From assembly GCA_903866395.1 (NCBI GenBank), contig CAIPNM010000234.1, forward strand, positions 1-39,949: DNA of 39,949 nucleotides, in the 5' to 3' direction. This document shows positions 16,023 to 24,954 of the stretch, one piece after another (position 1 is the stretch's first letter; the number at the start of each line of letters is the position of its first letter). The notes under the pieces were generated by a model. The model made no database searches and was not told where the DNA came from. It was given only the letters and a program-made list of their open reading frames with translations. The translations under genes were made by a program, and so were the position numbers. The DNA comes from an uncultured bacterium. GTDB taxonomy: Bacteria; Pseudomonadota; Gammaproteobacteria; Burkholderiales; Burkholderiaceae_E.

Positions 16023-17606
16023 TTAGGGCTCGAGGTACAGCTCGGCAAAGCTACCCCGTGCGCCTTCCGCCGTGGTGGAGTAGTTCTTCACCTTGCGTGC
16101 TGCAATCGTGATGTTGGGGTTGGCGCCGAATTCGATGGAGGGGATATCTGCCGCGACGACGCGTTGAAGGTTCACGAACAGGTCGCGCCTGCGCTTCTCG
16201 TCGGTTTCAATCGCAGCCGCTTCGAGCAGGCGATCAGCCTCCGGGTTCTGGTAGTGCGCTGCGTTCGAGAAGGGCAGGCCGATCTTGAAATTCTTCGACC
16301 AGAACACCCGCTGAACACCCACCGTGGGATCGAACAGGTTCAGAAGACTTTCTGCGGTCATGTCGAAGGCGCGCTCGGTGTAGACCTTGCGGGTGTAGGT
16401 GGCGAAGTCGTAGGCCTCAATCTCGGCGTCAACACCAACCCGGGCGAGCGACTGTCGGATGAAATCAGCCGTACGGCGCTCGAGGAAGGGGTTGTAGAGA
16501 AGACGGAGCTTGAAGCGAACGCCGTTCGCCCCACGCTTGAGTCCGGCGGCGTCGAGCGCAGCTTCAGCGGCCTTGGGGTCGAAGGACTGATGACGGACCG
16601 ATGAATCGTGATAGCGCGTCATGGCCTGCCCGATGATCGAGCCTGTGACCTTGCCGTAGCCAAACCACACCACGTTGTTGTAGGCATTGACGTCGATTGC
16701 CTGCGCGATGGCACGGCGAACGTTAATGTCTTTTACCACCGGGCTATCGAGGTTGAAGTACACCTGCTGATGGTTACCCCAGTAGGGCCACTGCGAGGAG
16801 TCGACCACCAGGCGTGGCAGCTTCCCAAAGCGCGCGACTTCGGAGAGCGGAATCACAGCGTTGCCCAGGTCCACTTCGCCCGATTCCAGCGCGGCGGCAC
16901 GCGCCACCGGATCGGGAATGAAGCGGACCACGATACGGTCAAGGTAGGGCTTGGGCTTATCCCAGTAGTCGGGGTTGCGCTCGAGCACTACATGGCTGCC
17001 CTGCACCCACTCTTTGAAGCGGAAGGGCCCCGTGCCGACGGGCTCGCGGTTGTGCTTATTGGTGGCGATATCGGTGCCTTCGTACAGATGGCGCGGCACG
17101 ATGGGGGATTCTGCAGAGGCAAGCGCGGTCAGCATGGCAGGCGCAGGCTTGTCGAGCACGATGATCGCGGTGTGCGAATCGGGTGTCCGCACTTCAGTAA
17201 CGCTTGCAAAAGTGCCACGCCCGCGCGGGTGAAACTGCTTGAGGGTGTTGATGGAAAAGCTCACGTCGGCGGACGTGAAGTCTTTGCCATCGTGCCACTT
17301 GACGCCGCGACGCAGCTCGAAGCGGTATTGCAGGCCATCGGCGCTTACGCTCCAGGCGGTGGCGAGCAGCGGCTTTGGCCGTAGATCCATGTCATAGGTG
17401 AGTAGCCCCTCCACAATTTTGGGGCCAATGTCGGTATTACCCCCCGCCGACGTGTTGATGGGCACCAGCGAGGTGGGAATTGGATTGACGATCCAGTTGA
17501 GCGTTCCACCGTGACGAGGCTGAGCCGTGGCGATGCCGAGGAGGCCGGCGGTGGCTGCAACCAGTCCGGCGCGGCCGATCAGGCGAGTGAGCCGGGTAAT
17601 GCGCAT
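16023..17606 (-). CDS. ABC transporter substrate-binding protein, family 5 (peptide/opine/nickel type)
   Basis: A 527-residue periplasmic receptor of the SBP family 5 group that serves Dpp/Opp-like importers. The signal peptide spans about residues 1-28 (cleavage near ATAQ), with the mature part opening HGGTLNWIV. Typical blocks are LLATAWSVSADGLQYRFELR, GVKWHDGKDFTSADV, GTGPFRFKEWV and VRRAIAQAIDVNAY. ATG 17606 follows GGGAGAAC. The permease and ATPase genes diverge from it across an 85-base gap; the receptor is thus split from its transporter onto the opposite strand. Substrate unknown, peptide-like by context. Confidence 0.93.
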   Translation of the reverse strand: MRITRLTRLIGRAGLVAATAGLLGIATAQPRHGGTLNWIVNPIPTSLVPINTSAGGNTDIGPKIVEGLLTYDMDLRPKPLLATAWSVSADGLQYRFELRRGVKWHDGKDFTSADVSFSINTLKQFHPRGRGTFASVTEVRTPDSHTAIIVLDKPAPAMLTALASAESPIVPRHLYEGTDIATNKHNREPVGTGPFRFKEWVQGSHVVLERNPDYWDKPKPYLDRIVVRFIPDPVARAAALESGEVDLGNAVIPLSEVARFGKLPRLVVDSSQWPYWGNHQQVYFNLDSPVVKDINVRRAIAQAIDVNAYNNVVWFGYGKVTGSIIGQAMTRYHDSSVRHQSFDPKAAEAALDAAGLKRGANGVRFKLRLLYNPFLERRTADFIRQSLARVGVDAEIEAYDFATYTRKVYTERAFDMTAESLLNLFDPTVGVQRVFWSKNFKIGLPFSNAAHYQNPEADRLLEAAAIETDEKRRRDLFVNLQRVVAADIPSIEFGANPNITIAARKVKNYSTTAEGARGSFAELYLEP

Positions 17607-17607
17607 G

Positions 17608-17638
17608 TTGTTCTCCCAGGGAAGCCGCCCAGTATAAT
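17608..17638 (+). promoter_or_regulatory. Candidate promoter for the Dpp-like operon, overlapping a divergent one
   Basis: A perfect -10 hexamer TATAAT lies at 17633-17638, with a weak -35 candidate TTGTTC at 17608-17613 (spacing 19). Read on the minus strand, TATACT at 17636-17631 could be the -10 of the divergent receptor gene. The two -10 elements share bases, so transcription of receptor and transporter may compete. The -35 elements are poor. Confidence 0.4.
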
Positions 17639-17691
17639 TTTTTCTCGGCAGCTACGCAGGACCGCGTCGCTTTCCGGTTTTCCTGAGCGAC

Positions 17692-18675
17692 ATGACCCCG
17701 CCTCCCGCCCTGCGCATCATCTTTCGAACCCTGCTTCAGGCGCTGCCTGCGGTTCTTGGCATTGTCCTGCTCAATTTCCTTCTGCTTCAGGCCGTTCCCG
17801 GCGATGCTGCGCAGGTGCTCGCCGCCGAATCGGGCTCGGCCACCGCCGAGATGATGGCGCAGCTGCGTGAGCGGTTCGGGCTCGATGTGCCCGTGCTTCA
17901 GCAGCTCCTTGCTTATCTGGGTAACCTCGCCAAGTTGAGCTTGGGCTATTCGCCCCGGTTCAATCTCCCGGTTTCTGAGCTCATCGCCTCCCGTTTGGGC
18001 AACACGCTTCTCTTAATGGGAACGGCACTCACGTTCGCATTCATCACGGGCGTACTGATGGGAACCGCGATGGGCGTCTGGGCAGGCCGCTGGCCCGACC
18101 GCTTGCTGAGCCTCCTCGCATTGGTGCTCTACAGCACGCCCGGATTCTGGCTCGCGCTGATGGCGATCGTGGTGTTCTCGGTATCACTCGGGTGGCTCCC
18201 GTCTGGCGGCACGGCCACCATTGGTGCTGATCTGCGCGGGCTCGACTGGTTACTCGATCGTGTTCGCTACCTGGTGTTGCCCGCCCTCACCATGGCCGCC
18301 TTTTATGTGGCGATCTTTGCCCGGCTCACTCGTGCCGCGTTCCTTGAAGTGAGCCAGCTCGATTTCGTCCGAACCGCTCACGCCAAGGGGCTTCATCCCT
18401 TGCGGGTCACGATGCGCCATGTGCTGAGGAATGCGTTGATCCCCGTTACCACCGTTGCAGGGCTGCATGTCGGTGCGATGTTGGGGGGCGCGGTGGTGAT
18501 CGAATCGGTTTTCGGCTGGCCGGGCCTGGGGCGGTTGGCCTTTGAATCGGTCATGGCTCGCGACCACATCGTGCTGTTGGGCATTCTTCTTATGAGTTCA
18601 TTCCTTGTGATCGCCGCCAATCTTGTGGTGGACTTGTTGCAGCTGCTGCTCGACCCCAGGGTGGATACGCGATGA
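17692..18675 (+). CDS. ABC transporter permease (DppB/OppB type)
   Basis: A 327-residue inner-membrane permease with about six spans. The N-terminal half has LLNFLLLQAVPGDAAQVLA, typical of DppB; the LGNTLLLMGTALTFAFITGVLMG block starts the core domain. The EAA loop that contacts the ATPase is RTAHAKGLHPLRVTMRHVL, about residues 225-243. ATG 17692 is used; the ribosome site is weak. Its stop overlaps the start of the next permease as ATGA, so translation is likely coupled. Confidence 0.93.
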   Translation: MTPPPALRIIFRTLLQALPAVLGIVLLNFLLLQAVPGDAAQVLAAESGSATAEMMAQLRERFGLDVPVLQQLLAYLGNLAKLSLGYSPRFNLPVSELIASRLGNTLLLMGTALTFAFITGVLMGTAMGVWAGRWPDRLLSLLALVLYSTPGFWLALMAIVVFSVSLGWLPSGGTATIGADLRGLDWLLDRVRYLVLPALTMAAFYVAIFARLTRAAFLEVSQLDFVRTAHAKGLHPLRVTMRHVLRNALIPVTTVAGLHVGAMLGGAVVIESVFGWPGLGRLAFESVMARDHIVLLGILLMSSFLVIAANLVVDLLQLLLDPRVDTR

Positions 18676-19550
18676 TTTCGAACGTCGGGTCGTCGGACAC
18701 GCGTGTGCCCCTTGCATTGCGCCACCCCACGCTCTCCGCATTCTTGCGCGACCCAGCCGCCATGGCTGGCTTGATTCTTCTGGTGATGATGGCTGGGCTT
18801 GCGCTCTTTGCGCCCTGGGTCTATCCAGGTGATCCGCTCGCGATGGTGACGCGGCCGCTACTCTGGCCTGGCGAAGACTGGGCGCATCCCCTGGGCAGCG
18901 ATTCGATGGGTCGGGATGTGCTCGCCGGCATCGCTCATGGCGCGCGTATCTCGCTGGTTGTCGGGCTCATTGCAGCCGTGCTGAGCGTGGCGATCGGCGT
19001 GCTGGTGGGCGCGTTGGGCGGTTATTTTGGCGGTTGGCTTGATGATCTGATGGTGAGGATCACCGAGCTTTTTCAGACTGTTCCCTCATTCCTACTTGTA
19101 ATCGTGCTGGTCACGATCGGACGCCCATCGGCGACTGTGGTGGTGTTTGCAATCGGCCTGGCCTCCTGGCCGGTGATCGCCCGCCTGGTTCGTGCCGAAT
19201 TCCGTAGCCTTCGTGATCGCGAGTTTGTTCTCGCCGCTCGAGCCCAGGGCTACGGGCACGCCCGAATCATCGTTAGTGAAATCCTGCCGAATGCGGCGCC
19301 CCCGGTGATTGTCACCACCTCGGTGCTGGTCGCAACCGCCATCCTGATGGAGTCGGCGTTATCGTTTCTCGGGCTTAGCGACCCCAACATTGTGTCCTGG
19401 GGGCGGATGGTGGGCGAGGGCCGCGAGTTCTTGCGCACCGCCTGGTATCTCAGCGCCGCGCCGGGTATTGCGATTCTGCTGACCGTGCTCGCGCTCAATC
19501 TGGTGGGCGATGGGCTTAATGACGCGCTCAATCCCAGGCTTCGCCGATGA
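18672..19550 (+). CDS. ABC transporter permease (DppC/OppC type)
   Basis: A 292-residue inner-membrane permease. A short hydrophilic N-terminus with LRDPAAMAGLILL and the GSDSMGRDVLAGIAHGARISL block are standard for DppC. The EAA loop is LAARAQGYGHARIIVSEILPN, about residues 185-205. It starts by ATGA overlap with the upstream permease and ends by ATGA overlap with the ATPase gene. It forms the channel with the DppB-type subunit. Confidence 0.93.
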   Translation: MISNVGSSDTRVPLALRHPTLSAFLRDPAAMAGLILLVMMAGLALFAPWVYPGDPLAMVTRPLLWPGEDWAHPLGSDSMGRDVLAGIAHGARISLVVGLIAAVLSVAIGVLVGALGGYFGGWLDDLMVRITELFQTVPSFLLVIVLVTIGRPSATVVVFAIGLASWPVIARLVRAEFRSLRDREFVLAARAQGYGHARIIVSEILPNAAPPVIVTTSVLVATAILMESALSFLGLSDPNIVSWGRMVGEGREFLRTAWYLSAAPGIAILLTVLALNLVGDGLNDALNPRLRR

Positions 19551-21181
19551 GTTCGCCGGAACCGCTCCTGGAGGTACGCGATCTAAGCGTGAGCTTTGCC
19601 TCTGCGGCCGGACGCGAGCAGGCTGTTCGCGGGCTTGGCTTTTCGATCGCCGAGGGCGAGTCGCTCGCGCTGGTGGGAGAGTCTGGCTGCGGCAAGTCCA
19701 CTGCTGCGCTCGCGCTGATGCGACTCCTTCCCGAGTCGGCGGCGTGCACAGGGATGATCCGTTTCGCTGGTCGAAATGTTCCAGAGCTGTCGGCGGCCGA
19801 GATGCGGGGGCTTCGCGCGCGCTCAATGTCGATGATCTTTCAGGAGCCGATGAGTTCGCTCAACCCGGTGCACCGGGTGGGTGATCAGATCGTTGAAGTG
19901 CTGCGTGCGCATGAGCTGCTTTCACGTGAGGCTGCGCGCCGCCGCGCGGTGGAGCTGCTCGAGCGGGTTCAGATCGCTGAACCCGCTCGCCGTTTTGACG
20001 ACTATCCGCACCAGCTCTCCGGAGGCCAGCGGCAACGGGTGATGATCGCCATTGCGATCGCCTGCGGGCCGCAGTTGCTGATTGCCGATGAACCCACCAC
20101 CGCACTCGATGTCACGGTTCAGGCGCAGGTTTTGGCCCTGCTCGATAGCCTGCGGCGAGAGCTTCGCATGGCACTTCTCCTGATCACGCATGACCTGGGG
20201 GTCGTTGCCGAATATGCCGACCGTGTGTTGGTGATGCTGAATGGCTCGCGAGTCGAGGAGGCGGCCACCCAGCGGCTTTTCGAAGCGCCGGCTCACCGCT
20301 ACAGTCGCCAGTTGCTTGCGGCGTCTTTGCATTGTCAGCCGGTGCCGGTCGCGCCGATCGGGCGCTCGCCGCGAGTGTTGGCGCGTGGAGAAGCCCCGCT
20401 TTTGGAAGTCGACCAATTGGTGGTGGCGTATCCGCGCACCCGGTCCGTGCGCGCCAACGCGGTTGACGGCGTGTCTTTTGTGATCACCGCAGGCGAGACC
20501 TTGGGTCTCATCGGTGAGAGTGGGTGCGGCAAATCAACCCTTGCGCGGGCGTTGATGCGCCTCATTCCGCTCCATGCCGGGACGATTCATTTCGAAGGCA
20601 CCGAAGTGGGCTCGCTTCGTGAACGGGCGCTGGGCGCCTTCAGGCAGCGCGTTCAGATGGTGTTCCAGGACCCCTACGGCTCTCTCAATCCACGCCAGTC
20701 CGTTGGCCGTATTTTGGATACGGTTCTGACGGTGAACCGGATCGGGGAGCCCACCGATCGGGCGATGCACATCGATCGGCTCATAGAGCAGGTAGGCCTA
20801 CCCGCCGATTCGCGCCGCCGTCATCCCAATGAGTTTTCCGGTGGGCAGCGGCAGCGCATTGCGATCGCGCGCGCGTTGCTCCTGAAACCGGCCCTACTCG
20901 TACTGGACGAGCCAGTGTCTGCGCTCGACGTGTCGATTCAGGCGCAGATTCTCGATCTATTACTTGAACTGCAGCGCGACCTGGGGCTCGCCTACCTGTT
21001 CATCTCGCACGACCTGGCCGTGGTGCGACGGATGTCTGACAAAGTAGTGGTGATGCGCGACGGGCGGTTTGTGGAGGAGGGCGCGAACCCCGCCATTTGG
21101 GAGGCGCCGCGTCATGAGTACACGCAAAGCCTGATGGCTGCGACGCCGCGGGTGCGCTGGCGCGTGGCAACCGGGAATTAG
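19547..21181 (+). CDS. Fused double ABC ATPase (DppD-DppF type)
   Basis: A 544-residue protein with two complete ATPase domains that power the Dpp-like importer. Domain 1 has Walker A GESGCGKS at residues 44-51, signature LSGGQRQRV and Walker B LLIADEP. Domain 2 has GESGCGKS at about residues 322-329, signature FSGGQRQRI and LLVLDEP. A linker of about 45 residues joins them. In the classic system these are two genes; here one polypeptide supplies both sites. The start overlaps the upstream stop (ATGA). The 3' end overlaps the convergent SDR gene by four bases. Confidence 0.95.
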   Translation: MSSPEPLLEVRDLSVSFASAAGREQAVRGLGFSIAEGESLALVGESGCGKSTAALALMRLLPESAACTGMIRFAGRNVPELSAAEMRGLRARSMSMIFQEPMSSLNPVHRVGDQIVEVLRAHELLSREAARRRAVELLERVQIAEPARRFDDYPHQLSGGQRQRVMIAIAIACGPQLLIADEPTTALDVTVQAQVLALLDSLRRELRMALLLITHDLGVVAEYADRVLVMLNGSRVEEAATQRLFEAPAHRYSRQLLAASLHCQPVPVAPIGRSPRVLARGEAPLLEVDQLVVAYPRTRSVRANAVDGVSFVITAGETLGLIGESGCGKSTLARALMRLIPLHAGTIHFEGTEVGSLRERALGAFRQRVQMVFQDPYGSLNPRQSVGRILDTVLTVNRIGEPTDRAMHIDRLIEQVGLPADSRRRHPNEFSGGQRQRIAIARALLLKPALLVLDEPVSALDVSIQAQILDLLLELQRDLGLAYLFISHDLAVVRRMSDKVVVMRDGRFVEEGANPAIWEAPRHEYTQSLMAATPRVRWRVATGN

Positions 21182-21945
21182 AGTGCTGCGGTGACCCCGC
21201 CATCCACATAGAGCACGTGACCGTTCACAAAACGCGACGCATCGCTCGCCAGGAACACCGCGGCCGGCCCGAGGTCCTCAAGGTCACCCCAACGACGGCT
21301 GGGCGTGCGACCGACAATCCAGCTACTGAACTGCGGATCATTCACCAGGCGCTCATTAAGCTCAGTCTTGAAAAAGCCTGGGCCGATACCGTTGACCCGC
21401 AGGCCCTGCGGACCCCAGTCGTTGGCCATCGCCTTGGTGAGCATTTTCACCCCGCCCTTGCTTGCGGTGTAGGGTGCGACCGTGGGGCGCGAGACTTCGC
21501 TCATGACTGAGCAGATGTTGATGATCGAGCCGGCCCGTCGGGCAATCATGCCCTGAGCAACTGCCTTGCTTACGTAGTAGACGCTGTCCAGATTGGTTGC
21601 CATCAGACGGCGCCAGTCATCATCGTTGAACTGGTCTAGCGGGGCGCGAATCTGGATGCCAGCGTTGTTCACCAGAATATCGATGGGTCCCTGCGATTCA
21701 ATTCGTGTGACCGCCTCGCGAACCGAGCCCGAATCGGTGACATCGAAACATTCGGCCGACACCGACAACCCGCCGGCACTAAGTTGTGCGCAGGCCGCGT
21801 CAAGGCGCTGCGCGTTCCGTGCATTGAGCACCACGTGGGCGCCAGCCGATGCCAGGGCCTCCGCGATCGCCAGGCCGATGCCCATGGACGAACCGGTGAC
21901 CAGCGCACGGCGCCCATTCAAGCGAAAGCTATCAATCACGCTCAT
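21178..21945 (-). CDS. Short-chain dehydrogenase/reductase (SDR), gluconate 5-dehydrogenase-like
   Basis: A 255-residue classical SDR. The cofactor motif TGSSMGIG is at residues 17-24, NNAG at 93-96, and the catalytic Ser146, Tyr159 and Lys163 (YTASK) are in place. The C-terminus has the usual FVNGHVLYVDGG block. Overall pattern is close to gluconate 5-dehydrogenase and related sugar-acid or hydroxyacid oxidoreductases, but the substrate is a guess. ATG 21945 has AAGGAGTTCC upstream. It is 11 bases after the DctM gene, so it is probably the last gene of the DctPQM operon and acts on its imported solute. Confidence 0.93.
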   Translation of the reverse strand: MSVIDSFRLNGRRALVTGSSMGIGLAIAEALASAGAHVVLNARNAQRLDAACAQLSAGGLSVSAECFDVTDSGSVREAVTRIESQGPIDILVNNAGIQIRAPLDQFNDDDWRRLMATNLDSVYYVSKAVAQGMIARRAGSIINICSVMSEVSRPTVAPYTASKGGVKMLTKAMANDWGPQGLRVNGIGPGFFKTELNERLVNDPQFSSWIVGRTPSRRWGDLEDLGPAAVFLASDASRFVNGHVLYVDGGVTAAL

Positions 21946-21956
21946 GAGGAACTCCT

Positions 21957-23285
21957 TCAAAACAGCAGTCGCACCAGCCACAGGGACAAGCTGGGGAACA
22001 ACAGCAACAAGATACAGCGTGTGGCGTCCCAGATCAGGAAGGGCATGACCCCACGGTAGGTTTCGGACATGGGAACGTCGCGGGCGAGGTTGTTGACCAC
22101 GTAAACATTGAGACCAATTGGAGGCGCGATGAGTCCGATGCCCACCGTCATCAACACCAGGATGCCGAACCAGAGTGCTTTGGCTTCGTACTTCAATCCC
22201 CATAGCTCAAGTCCCATTACTGCCGGGAAAATCACTGGAATGGTGAGGAGTAGCATGGAAAGCTCGTCCATCACGCAGCCAAGCAGAACATAGAGCAGCA
22301 TGATCGCCATGACGATCGTCAGGTCAGGCACTGGTAACTGAGTGACCCACTGCGCAATGAATTTCGGCATTTCCGTGAGCGCAAGGGTTGCGTTCATCAT
22401 GTCGGCGCCGAGAAATATCATGAACACCATACCGGTGGTTTCGGCCGTAGAGACGAGAGATTCCTGAATGCCCGCGAGCGTTAATTCGCGCTTGGCAAGC
22501 CCGACCACCAGCGTCATGGTGGCGCCCACCGCGGCGCCCTCGGTGGGCGAGAAGAGCCCGGAGTAGATGCCGCCAAACACCACAATGAAGACGAATGCAA
22601 TCGGCCAGACCGCCAGCAAGGCTGGCATCTTGTCGCGCCAGGTGAGCCGTTCGCTCGCCGGGGCCATGTCGGGTCGTGCACGCGCATAGAGCGCGACCAC
22701 CACGATATATCCCAGCATGGCGAGAATGCCCGGCACCATGGCGGCGGCGAACAGCTTGGCGATGTTCTGCTCGGTGAGAATCGCGTAGACCACCAGTGGA
22801 ACCGACGGCGGAATCAGGATGCCCAGCGTGCCGCCGGTGGCGAGGGTGGCAGTGGCCAGCCGTCCGCCATAGCCATGGGCGCGCATCTGGGGATAGGCCA
22901 CCTGGGTGATGGTGGCCGAGGTAGCGACCGAAGAACCGCACACCGCACCGAACGCGCCCGCCGACAGAATTGACGCCATGGCGAGGCCGCCGCGTACATG
23001 CCCCACCAGGGCGGAGGCGGCGCGGAACAGATCGCGACTCAAACCACCCTGCGAGGCAAATTGACCCATCAGGAGGAAGAGCGGGATCACGCTGAGATCG
23101 TAGACCGTGAGCCGCGCGACCGCGCTTCCTTTGAGGAGGTTGAGGGTGTTGCCGGCATCGGTCATGACCAGATAACCGATTGCGCCGGGGAGGAACATGG
23201 CGACCGCGATAGGAATTCGGATCGCCATCATGAGCAGCATGGCGCCGAACATGATGAGCCCAACCTGAGAAGCCATCGCGTTCAA
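21957..23285 (-). CDS. TRAP transporter large permease (DctM)
   Basis: A 442-residue inner-membrane protein with about twelve spans, the ion-driven channel of a TRAP importer. Family blocks include the LLMGQFASQGGLSRDLF segment, AFGAVCGSSVATSATI, ATGGTLGILIPPSVPLVVYA and the GLIAPPIGLNVYVV block. TTG 23285 is preferred as start because GGGAG lies seven bases upstream and it overlaps the small-permease stop by four bases; ATG 23276, three codons further in, is the alternative but has poor spacing. It works with the DctQ- and DctP-type proteins encoded upstream. Confidence 0.94.
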   Translation of the reverse strand: MNAMASQVGLIMFGAMLLMMAIRIPIAVAMFLPGAIGYLVMTDAGNTLNLLKGSAVARLTVYDLSVIPLFLLMGQFASQGGLSRDLFRAASALVGHVRGGLAMASILSAGAFGAVCGSSVATSATITQVAYPQMRAHGYGGRLATATLATGGTLGILIPPSVPLVVYAILTEQNIAKLFAAAMVPGILAMLGYIVVVALYARARPDMAPASERLTWRDKMPALLAVWPIAFVFIVVFGGIYSGLFSPTEGAAVGATMTLVVGLAKRELTLAGIQESLVSTAETTGMVFMIFLGADMMNATLALTEMPKFIAQWVTQLPVPDLTIVMAIMLLYVLLGCVMDELSMLLLTIPVIFPAVMGLELWGLKYEAKALWFGILVLMTVGIGLIAPPIGLNVYVVNNLARDVPMSETYRGVMPFLIWDATRCILLLLFPSLSLWLVRLLF

Positions 23286-23782
23286 CGGAAGGCTCCCGGC
23301 TCGTTGTTGTCATCAGCCGGCAACTTCCCCGATAGCATCTGCCAGCCCTGAATGAGGGCAATTAACGCTGCCAGCGCAAGACCTGGAGCGAGCGACGCAT
23401 AGGCCCACCACATGGGCACGGAAAGAATCATGGTGGTCTCGCCGGCCGTTTTGACGGATGCCGCGCCAACCCCAGTTCGCCAGGCAAGGAGCCCGTACAT
23501 CAGCACCAGCAGCCAACAACCGGCGCCGTCCAGCAGCTGTCGCGTTCGACCCGTACAGCGCTGGGTAAAGAAATCAACAAGGATATTGGCGCGCCGCAAC
23601 TGGCACACCGGCAGACAGAGCGAAATGGCGAGCGCGATGCCAACCTGGGTGATCTCAACATCGCCTGGAATCGGCGTATCCCAAACCGCACGCATGATCA
23701 CGCTGGTGGTGGTCATGAAGCCCACCGCCAGCGCGACGCCGGAACCGGCAAGGCCAAAGAGCTGGGACAGGGACGCGAGCAC
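23282..23782 (-). CDS. TRAP transporter small permease (DctQ)
   Basis: A 166-residue membrane protein with four predicted spans, matching the DctQ subunit. MRAVWDTPIPGDVEITQVGIALAI in the second span region is typical, as is the charged turn followed by ILVDFFTQR. The start is GTG 23782 without a strong ribosome site. The stop overlaps the start of the large permease by four bases (TTGA), so the two are likely translated together. A hairpin lies between this gene and the receptor gene upstream. Confidence 0.88.
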   Translation of the reverse strand: MLASLSQLFGLAGSGVALAVGFMTTTSVIMRAVWDTPIPGDVEITQVGIALAISLCLPVCQLRRANILVDFFTQRCTGRTRQLLDGAGCWLLVLMYGLLAWRTGVGAASVKTAGETTMILSVPMWWAYASLAPGLALAALIALIQGWQMLSGKLPADDNNEPGAFR

Positions 23783-23807
23783 GATAAACAGAGCCTGGTT
23801 TACAAAA

Positions 23808-23838
23808 CAGCACGGGCGCCGCCGGGGCGCCCGTGCTG
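23808..23838 (-). terminator. Perfect 13-base hairpin between dctP and dctQ
   Basis: CAGCACGGGCGCC at 23808-23820 pairs perfectly with GGCGCCCGTGCTG at 23826-23838 around a 5-base loop. Read on the minus strand it follows the receptor stop and is trailed by TTTTG. This is likely a leaky terminator or an mRNA-stabilising hairpin that gives more receptor than permease, a common need in TRAP and ABC operons. Confidence 0.7.
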
Positions 23839-23859
23839 GTCATGCCGAGTATCGGGGCC

Positions 23860-24906
23860 TTAGCGAGCCTTGGAGTGCTTGGCGATCAGGTCGCGTGCGT
23901 CCTGAAGCATTTGCTTGCCCGGCAGGCCCTTCTTGTCCATGTCGGCGATCCACTCATCATAAAGTGGCTGCGCTGCCTTGATCCAACGATCGGTTTCTGC
24001 GGCGCTGATGGCAATAAAGTTGTTTCCCCGCTCCTTGGCGGCGGCACGGCCGGGAGCAGTTGCCTCATCCCAGTAGCGGCCGATGGTGCGGGACAGCTCG
24101 GCGCCACTATTGCGGTTGATGATCTCCTTCAGTTCGGGGGCGAGCGCCTCGAACTTGGATTCGTTCATCATGAACACAAAGCCTGCGGTAAAGAGTGCCG
24201 GCCGGGTGTTGTCGATCTCCGTGTGAAACTTGCTCACCTCGTGGAGCTTGAACGGCGGAATGATTTCCCAAGCGGTGAGGAAGCCGTCGATGGTGCCCTT
24301 GTTCATGGCGTCGGCAACCCCGGTAATGGGCATGCCAACTGGGGTGGCGCCGAGGCGCGCAAGCAGCTTCGAGGACTGGCGGCTCGCCGCACGGATCTTC
24401 TGACCCTTGAAGTCTTCCATGCGGTTGATGGCCTTACCCGAGGTGCTGATGAAGCCAGGATCGTGAACCCAAGTGGCGAGCACTTTCGAGCCAGGGAACT
24501 CCTTGGTGCCATGTTTCAGGAGATATTCCCACGCGGCAGCCGAGGCGGCCTCGGCTGAGTTCGTCATGAAGGGAAGCTCGAACGCTTCCATGATCGGGAA
24601 TCGACCCGGCGTGTAGCCAGGCAGGGTTACGGTCAGCTCATCGACACCGTCTTTCAAACGGTCAACCAGTTGGGCGGGCGTACCGCCGCCGGTCATGGCG
24701 GGCAGGATCTGGCAGCGCAGGCGGTTGTTGGACTCCTGAGCGATCTTCTCGCACCAGGGCGCAACCACCCGCTTATGACCCATGCCAACAGTGGGCCACA
24801 TGTGATGGAACTTGAGGAGGGTTTCCTGCGCGACGGCAGTGCCCGCGGACAGCGCAAGACCGGCTACGAGTGCGAGCCGCGCAAAGGGAATTCGGATAGG
24901 CGTCAT
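23860..24906 (-). CDS. TRAP transporter substrate-binding protein (DctP)
   Basis: A 348-residue periplasmic receptor with a signal peptide (residues 1-27, cleavage near TAVAQ). The mature part has LKFHHMWP, then the KIRAASRQSSKLLARLGATPVGMP block containing the conserved carboxylate-binding Arg, and the VADAMNKGTIDGFLTAWE block. ATG 24906 follows CAGGAGACG. It heads the DctPQM set and sits 48 bases downstream of a MetE-like gene. Most DctP ligands are organic acids; this one is unassigned. Confidence 0.94.
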   Translation of the reverse strand: MTPIRIPFARLALVAGLALSAGTAVAQETLLKFHHMWPTVGMGHKRVVAPWCEKIAQESNNRLRCQILPAMTGGGTPAQLVDRLKDGVDELTVTLPGYTPGRFPIMEAFELPFMTNSAEAASAAAWEYLLKHGTKEFPGSKVLATWVHDPGFISTSGKAINRMEDFKGQKIRAASRQSSKLLARLGATPVGMPITGVADAMNKGTIDGFLTAWEIIPPFKLHEVSKFHTEIDNTRPALFTAGFVFMMNESKFEALAPELKEIINRNSGAELSRTIGRYWDEATAPGRAAAKERGNNFIAISAAETDRWIKAAQPLYDEWIADMDKKGLPGKQMLQDARDLIAKHSKAR

Positions 24907-24954
24907 TATCGTCTCCTGTTGGCGGGGCCTGCGCCCCGGTTCAATTGAGGGTTC

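Noticed and set aside
22324..23361. 345-codon frame in another register of the DctM gene
   Set aside because: It is His/Arg-rich shadow sequence overlapping both DctM and DctQ; those have clear family motifs.
24923..24938. CGGGGC/GCCCCG hairpin between the MetE-like and DctP genes
   Set aside because: Only six base pairs and no T-run; likely chance in GC-rich DNA.
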